Assembly: GCA_900323505.1 (NCBI GenBank)
Contig: OOIN01000011.1
Coordinates: 186,001 to 250,000 of the forward strand
Direction: 5' to 3'
Length of the DNA: 64,000 nt
DNA from: Ustilago trichophora
Taxonomy: Eukaryota; Basidiomycota; Ustilaginomycetes; Ustilaginales; Ustilaginaceae
Shown here: in pieces, positions 60,665 through 64,000 of the stretch
How positions within the stretch are numbered: the stretch's first letter is position 1
Layout of the letters: the number at the start of each line of letters is the position of its first letter
The notes under the pieces: model-generated
Databases searched by the model: none
Seen by the model: only the letters and a program-made list of their open reading frames with translations
What the model was told of the DNA's origin: nothing
Program-made: the position numbers and the translations under genes

Positions 60665-62965
60665 ATGCGTGTTGCTACCTCTGCCGCGAGCAGGCTCGGC
60701 CAGGTCACTTGCCAGCAGAATGGACATCGGCAAACCCATCGTACAGATGCACCCGCAGAAAGAGCGCACAAGAAGCGTCGACTAGTTCAACTAGGCTCCT
60801 CATCTCCGCCGTTCACCACCGCATCGCATCATCTCGCACCCAACTCACGGCTACAACGGGATAAGGTAGCTGAACGTACCGCCTCCGCGTCCACATCGCC
60901 CAAAGCAACACGCAAGAGACGGATAGTGATCGTTCAAAGAAAGAACCCTCTGGAGCTGCGCTCTTCTTCACCTGCCCCGCCGCCTCCCAACCACCCTACC
61001 GGTTTGGGAAGACTTTTTTCTGTCCCACAAGCACCGCAGTCTGGCGTTGTCAATCATGCTGACGAGACGTCTCCGAATCCAGCTCGAAGTATTCTGGAGC
61101 GGAAACGACAGAGGGACCGGAGTGATCCAAGCTCGCCGATCGGAACGTTTGGAGGACACATGATCGGACGATCTGACCGCAGTCCGAGGTGCTCACGTAG
61201 CAGTACGGTCGACTCGGCATCACGAGATCTCAACATCAAGACTGTCGGTCTGCCAGCTCTGGGTCATGCACCGCAACTTCGCACACGGTTTGGACCCAGA
61301 ACACGCCCTCCGCAGGTGGCAGAGCTGCCTGATGCGAACGACAACGAGAACACAGAAACCGTACCAGCGCAAGGTCGGCCGAAGCGCAGAGCTACAAAGC
61401 GTATCGTCGAAGAGAAAGCTGCCAGGCAGAAGCGGCAACGAACAAAGATCCAGAGGATACAGCTGGGAGGTTGTCTTCCTTCCTCCTCGGCAGATCAGCA
61501 GCCTTTTAGCGATGCGGACCATCATCTCAATTCACAACCTGATGCAGATGAGCACTTGCGGGTTGATGTTTTGAATGCAGCAGACGAGTCAGAGATCAGC
61601 TACTTTCCCACGCTCCCTCCTGCGTGCCTCCCATCCAGCAGAGTGCGCAAAGAAGTCGAAGCGACGCACGAACAAGCAGCGATCACAACGCTCGGTGCTG
61701 CTTCTGAACATCGATTCCCTTTGGCTGATCAAAACCTTCAGCAAGCTCCGACATTCGTCATATCGACATCCACAGCGCTCAATCCGCAGGATGAAACTCT
61801 GGCCCAGGAAGACGAGCATGTCGAGGAGGGCGATACCAGCGTGGGACTGCTCGAGGTGCTTTCACAAAATGCAATGCGCAAGATTGTTCCCGATCCACCG
61901 ACTATCGCCGCATCCCCACAATCATCTCCGATACCTGCGCCTGTAGAAGCCGCGCATTCCGAAGAGGCACCACATGTAGTGCTCGTCGATTTTGCTCCTT
62001 CTCACGTTACCCACCAGCAAGCGCAACAGATTGTGAAGTCGATTATCCAGAGCAAGGCCGGGTCGAAACGATGGTCTGCGGCCCATCCGGACCTAATTGA
62101 AGCACGACCCCAAGCATCGATTGTCAGCCGATTCAAGCCAGGAATGACCCTCCAAGCTTCGTGGCGCCCTCCATCAAAGCTCGCCGTATGTCGAGACCTC
62201 GGCCTGTCGTCGGCTCAGATGCGGAAAGGACCCGCAACAGACCTGCCCGCCTTTGTCCACTGCAGCGCTATTGGATGCGACGATGAAGCTCAAACGCAAC
62301 TTGACGATGCAAACCTTTCTCGGTTCGAGCATGGTCTGTGCTCTGCTGGATACCGCCTCTCGTACGCCATGCGAGGTGTTGAGGCAGCATGCGATGGAAT
62401 GGAAAGCATCGACGTTCCGCATCTGCAGCCTTTCGATGCTGTTGCTCTGCGACAGCGCATGCGGTCGAGGCGCAAGGAGGTTGTCAAGATCATCGTGCCG
62501 TTCTCCGAGCCGAGGCTCTCACCGCTTGCGACTCGCGCTCGCTTTCTCACGCCCCATCCAAGCCGACTTGCTGATCAGCCGGACACATCCGTGACTTTGT
62601 CATCCCAAATCGTGCTGGTCTGGATGCAGTCTACCGCACAAGCGTTCCTGCATGCACTTGAGACCATGACCCAGGCAAGCTTGGCTGTGCCAGCGCAGAA
62701 CAGCTGCCACAGCATCGCCTCGACCGAGTCTGACCTATACCCCTGTCCCATCTTGCACTACACCGCACATGCCCAATCCGCAGCGTCGGAGAACAAAGCT
62801 TCCTCTCATGTGGTTCTGTACGTGCATCTAGACCGGCTCGAGGAGGCACGATCCAAGCTGGCAGATCTCGAACTTGGAAGCACAGCATGCTACCGGCCGT
62901 TCAACGATCCGCTGGTTCGCCTGCTTGTGACGAGTCTCCAAGGCGAGCCGCTTTGCTTGATCTAG
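60665..62965 (+). CDS. Unrecognised protein, Lys/Arg- and Ser-rich N-terminus
   Basis: 766 residues from the first in-frame ATG at 60665; the frame is open slightly further but only with a TTG. The first 330 residues or so are disordered and basic, with KKRR and TRKRRIVIVQRKN patches and RPKRRATKRIVEEKAARQKR, which look like nuclear localisation signals. The middle is acidic/Ser-rich. The C-terminal 280 residues look folded: VVLVDFAPSHVTHQQAQQIV, KRWSAAHPDLIEARPQASIV, YRLSYAMRGVEAACDGMESI, KEVVKIIVPFSEPRL, IVLVWMQSTAQAFLHALETM and VVLYVHLDRLEEARSKLADL. There is no signal peptide or membrane helix. I do not recognise a family. C-ending codon bias and the length support a real gene. A nuclear location is inferred. 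Confidence 0.75.
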   Translation: MRVATSAASRLGQVTCQQNGHRQTHRTDAPAERAHKKRRLVQLGSSSPPFTTASHHLAPNSRLQRDKVAERTASASTSPKATRKRRIVIVQRKNPLELRSSSPAPPPPNHPTGLGRLFSVPQAPQSGVVNHADETSPNPARSILERKRQRDRSDPSSPIGTFGGHMIGRSDRSPRCSRSSTVDSASRDLNIKTVGLPALGHAPQLRTRFGPRTRPPQVAELPDANDNENTETVPAQGRPKRRATKRIVEEKAARQKRQRTKIQRIQLGGCLPSSSADQQPFSDADHHLNSQPDADEHLRVDVLNAADESEISYFPTLPPACLPSSRVRKEVEATHEQAAITTLGAASEHRFPLADQNLQQAPTFVISTSTALNPQDETLAQEDEHVEEGDTSVGLLEVLSQNAMRKIVPDPPTIAASPQSSPIPAPVEAAHSEEAPHVVLVDFAPSHVTHQQAQQIVKSIIQSKAGSKRWSAAHPDLIEARPQASIVSRFKPGMTLQASWRPPSKLAVCRDLGLSSAQMRKGPATDLPAFVHCSAIGCDDEAQTQLDDANLSRFEHGLCSAGYRLSYAMRGVEAACDGMESIDVPHLQPFDAVALRQRMRSRRKEVVKIIVPFSEPRLSPLATRARFLTPHPSRLADQPDTSVTLSSQIVLVWMQSTAQAFLHALETMTQASLAVPAQNSCHSIASTESDLYPCPILHYTAHAQSAASENKASSHVVLYVHLDRLEEARSKLADLELGSTACYRPFNDPLVRLLVTSLQGEPLCLI

Positions 62966-63159
62966 CAATCTCTTCATCAATGTATCTTGACACCATGTAT
63001 ACCCCAGCAATCGTCCCTTTGTGTTGCTTGTACAACGCTTTGCATGCTCATAATGGTCGGATGGTTGGACTCAGCATCAGGCTCTCGGATTCTCGGCGTT
63101 TGATTGAAGCTAATTGGTTGCGAGTATGTAGAGCAAGAGACATGGTTAGAGCGGCGCTA
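62966..63159. other. Convergent 3' junction
   Basis: 194 nt between the stop of the unknown gene and the stop of the oxidoreductase gene. No structure seen. Confidence 0.4.
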
Positions 63160-63999
63160 TCAGGCCTCGATAGACAGGAGATCAAAGTTGAAGTGTGTAA
63201 AGGGGGTCTCTTCTGGTCTGGCCCTACCTTTGCGGGCTTTTGGAGCTGCCGCCTTCTCCTTTTGTTCATCCTCTTTCTCTTCAACCCTCGTTGACTCTGC
63301 CGTGTATCGGTTCTTTGGGATCACAGTCTCGGGCAATGAGATCGTGTTGGGTACGACGCCTTCTGGCAGCGACAAGAGCTCCAGCAACCTGTTCGCGATC
63401 CTATCAGCCGAATCTCTCATCCCTCCCAAGTTGCCTGCAGCCGGACCGATCTGCAGTCCTGCATAGGCACCCGTGACGAACAGTGGGACGTCTCGGCGGT
63501 ACTCCAAGTCGGCGGTGAGGACTGGCATCCCACCCACCAATCGGATTGGGTGGGTCTTTTGCACGTTGGAAAGGAACGGTAGGCTGCCAAAGTCTACTTT
63601 GGCACCTGTGGCTACGACGAGGTAGTCTGCTCGGATGTGATTGTCAAAGTTCCCGCTAGAGGTGCTGGTGCGCAGTTCAAGTGCCCATTGCCTGTCGCTA
63701 TTGTTGGGGTCGTCGACGATGGCAGGCTCGTCCTCTTCCAACGTTTCTTCTCCTCCAGTCTCTCTGCTCTCGTCGAGATCTCCTTCTTCGCCTTCAGCCT
63801 TGGCTATGGGCCGAGGGCGATCTAAATAAGCAGTCGAGGCATATTCAGCGGAAGAGATGGTAGTATGAGTTCGTATCTCTACTTTGCCCAGTGCTTCAAG
63901 TCTCGCGAGCACCTTGGCATAGGTTGGAGTAACGCTTCCGCCGTTCCTCGCGGCGCGAAGGGTGGTGAGACGCTCCTGCACGTCCTCGTTTTGCCAGAA
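63160..63999 (-). CDS. FAD/NAD(P)-binding oxidoreductase, C-terminal part (truncated by window edge)
   Basis: The minus-strand frame enters at the window edge (FWQNEDVQERLTTLRAARNG) and ends at 63160. Features of a pyridine-nucleotide-disulfide-type flavoprotein are visible: ADYLVVATGAKVDFGSLPFL (the conserved ATG strand before the second dinucleotide fold), then DVPLFVTGAYAGLQIGPAAG with the FAD-contacting G-A-x-A-G-L pattern, and GMRDSADRIANRLLELL. A charged acidic insertion lies about 60-90 residues into the visible part, and a Lys-rich linker precedes the conserved-looking end HFNFDLLSIEA. The N-terminal FAD GxGxxG motif lies outside, so substrate and subfamily cannot be told. A GTG near 63981 is not a real start because the frame continues past it. 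Confidence 0.75.
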   Translation of the reverse strand, partial: FWQNEDVQERLTTLRAARNGGSVTPTYAKVLARLEALGKVEIRTHTTISSAEYASTAYLDRPRPIAKAEGEEGDLDESRETGGEETLEEDEPAIVDDPNNSDRQWALELRTSTSSGNFDNHIRADYLVVATGAKVDFGSLPFLSNVQKTHPIRLVGGMPVLTADLEYRRDVPLFVTGAYAGLQIGPAAGNLGGMRDSADRIANRLLELLSLPEGVVPNTISLPETVIPKNRYTAESTRVEEKEDEQKEKAAAPKARKGRARPEETPFTHFNFDLLSIEA

Positions 64000-64000
64000 C

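Overview
The window is nuclear DNA of a basidiomycete fungus, most likely a smut or smut-related yeast (Ustilaginomycotina). The evidence is a gene-dense layout of long, mostly intronless frames, short introns with GTAAGT-type donors and CTAAC/CTGAC-type branch sites, C-ending codon preference, Gln/Ser/Ala-rich insertions, and a set of fungal housekeeping genes that includes a microbial rhodopsin. The lineage is inferred from gene style and cannot be proved without a search. I see no prokaryotic features, CRISPR array, tRNA or rRNA gene, or intact transposon.

Layout. 1-7 kb: the 5' part of thiamine biosynthesis THI6 (-), a secretory seven-helix protein of unknown role (+) and a DHA1-type MFS exporter (-). 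7-17 kb: a simple-repeat-rich intergenic region, the STRIPAK scaffold FAR11/STRIP1 (+), a four-coding-exon NTF2 gene (-) that is only found by splicing, and calnexin (-). 18-29 kb: dynamin VPS1 (+), splicing factor PRP45/SNW1 (-) and a giant TAF2 with three C-terminal bromodomains (+). 29-42 kb: a conserved-looking unknown protein (-), an IBtk-like ankyrin/RCC1/double-BTB protein (+), bifunctional PFK-2/FBPase-2 (-) and NudC (+, two exons). 42-49 kb: an MCM-binding protein with a complete PLP-homeostasis (YggS/PLPBP) domain inserted in its middle (-), and an adaptin-like HEAT protein whose only intron joins in frame to a Nudix (DUF4743) domain (+). 49-54.7 kb: a 3.4 kb gene-poor stretch, then a two-exon rhodopsin (+). 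54.7-64 kb: RNA polymerase I largest subunit RPA190 (+), an unrecognised Lys/Arg- and Ser-rich protein (+), and the C-terminal part of an FAD/NAD(P)-binding oxidoreductase (-) running off the end.

The genes do not form a pathway cluster. They are unrelated housekeeping functions in alternating orientation, sharing divergent promoters (PRP45/TAF2, PFK-2/NudC, MCMBP/adaptin) and short convergent 3' junctions (VPS1/PRP45, TAF2/unknown, IBtk-like/PFK-2). The novelty is in protein architecture: the nested MCMBP-PLPBP fusion, TAF2 with three bromodomains, and the predicted adaptin-Nudix join. FAR11 also has about 650 nt of coding-like frame upstream of its first ATG.
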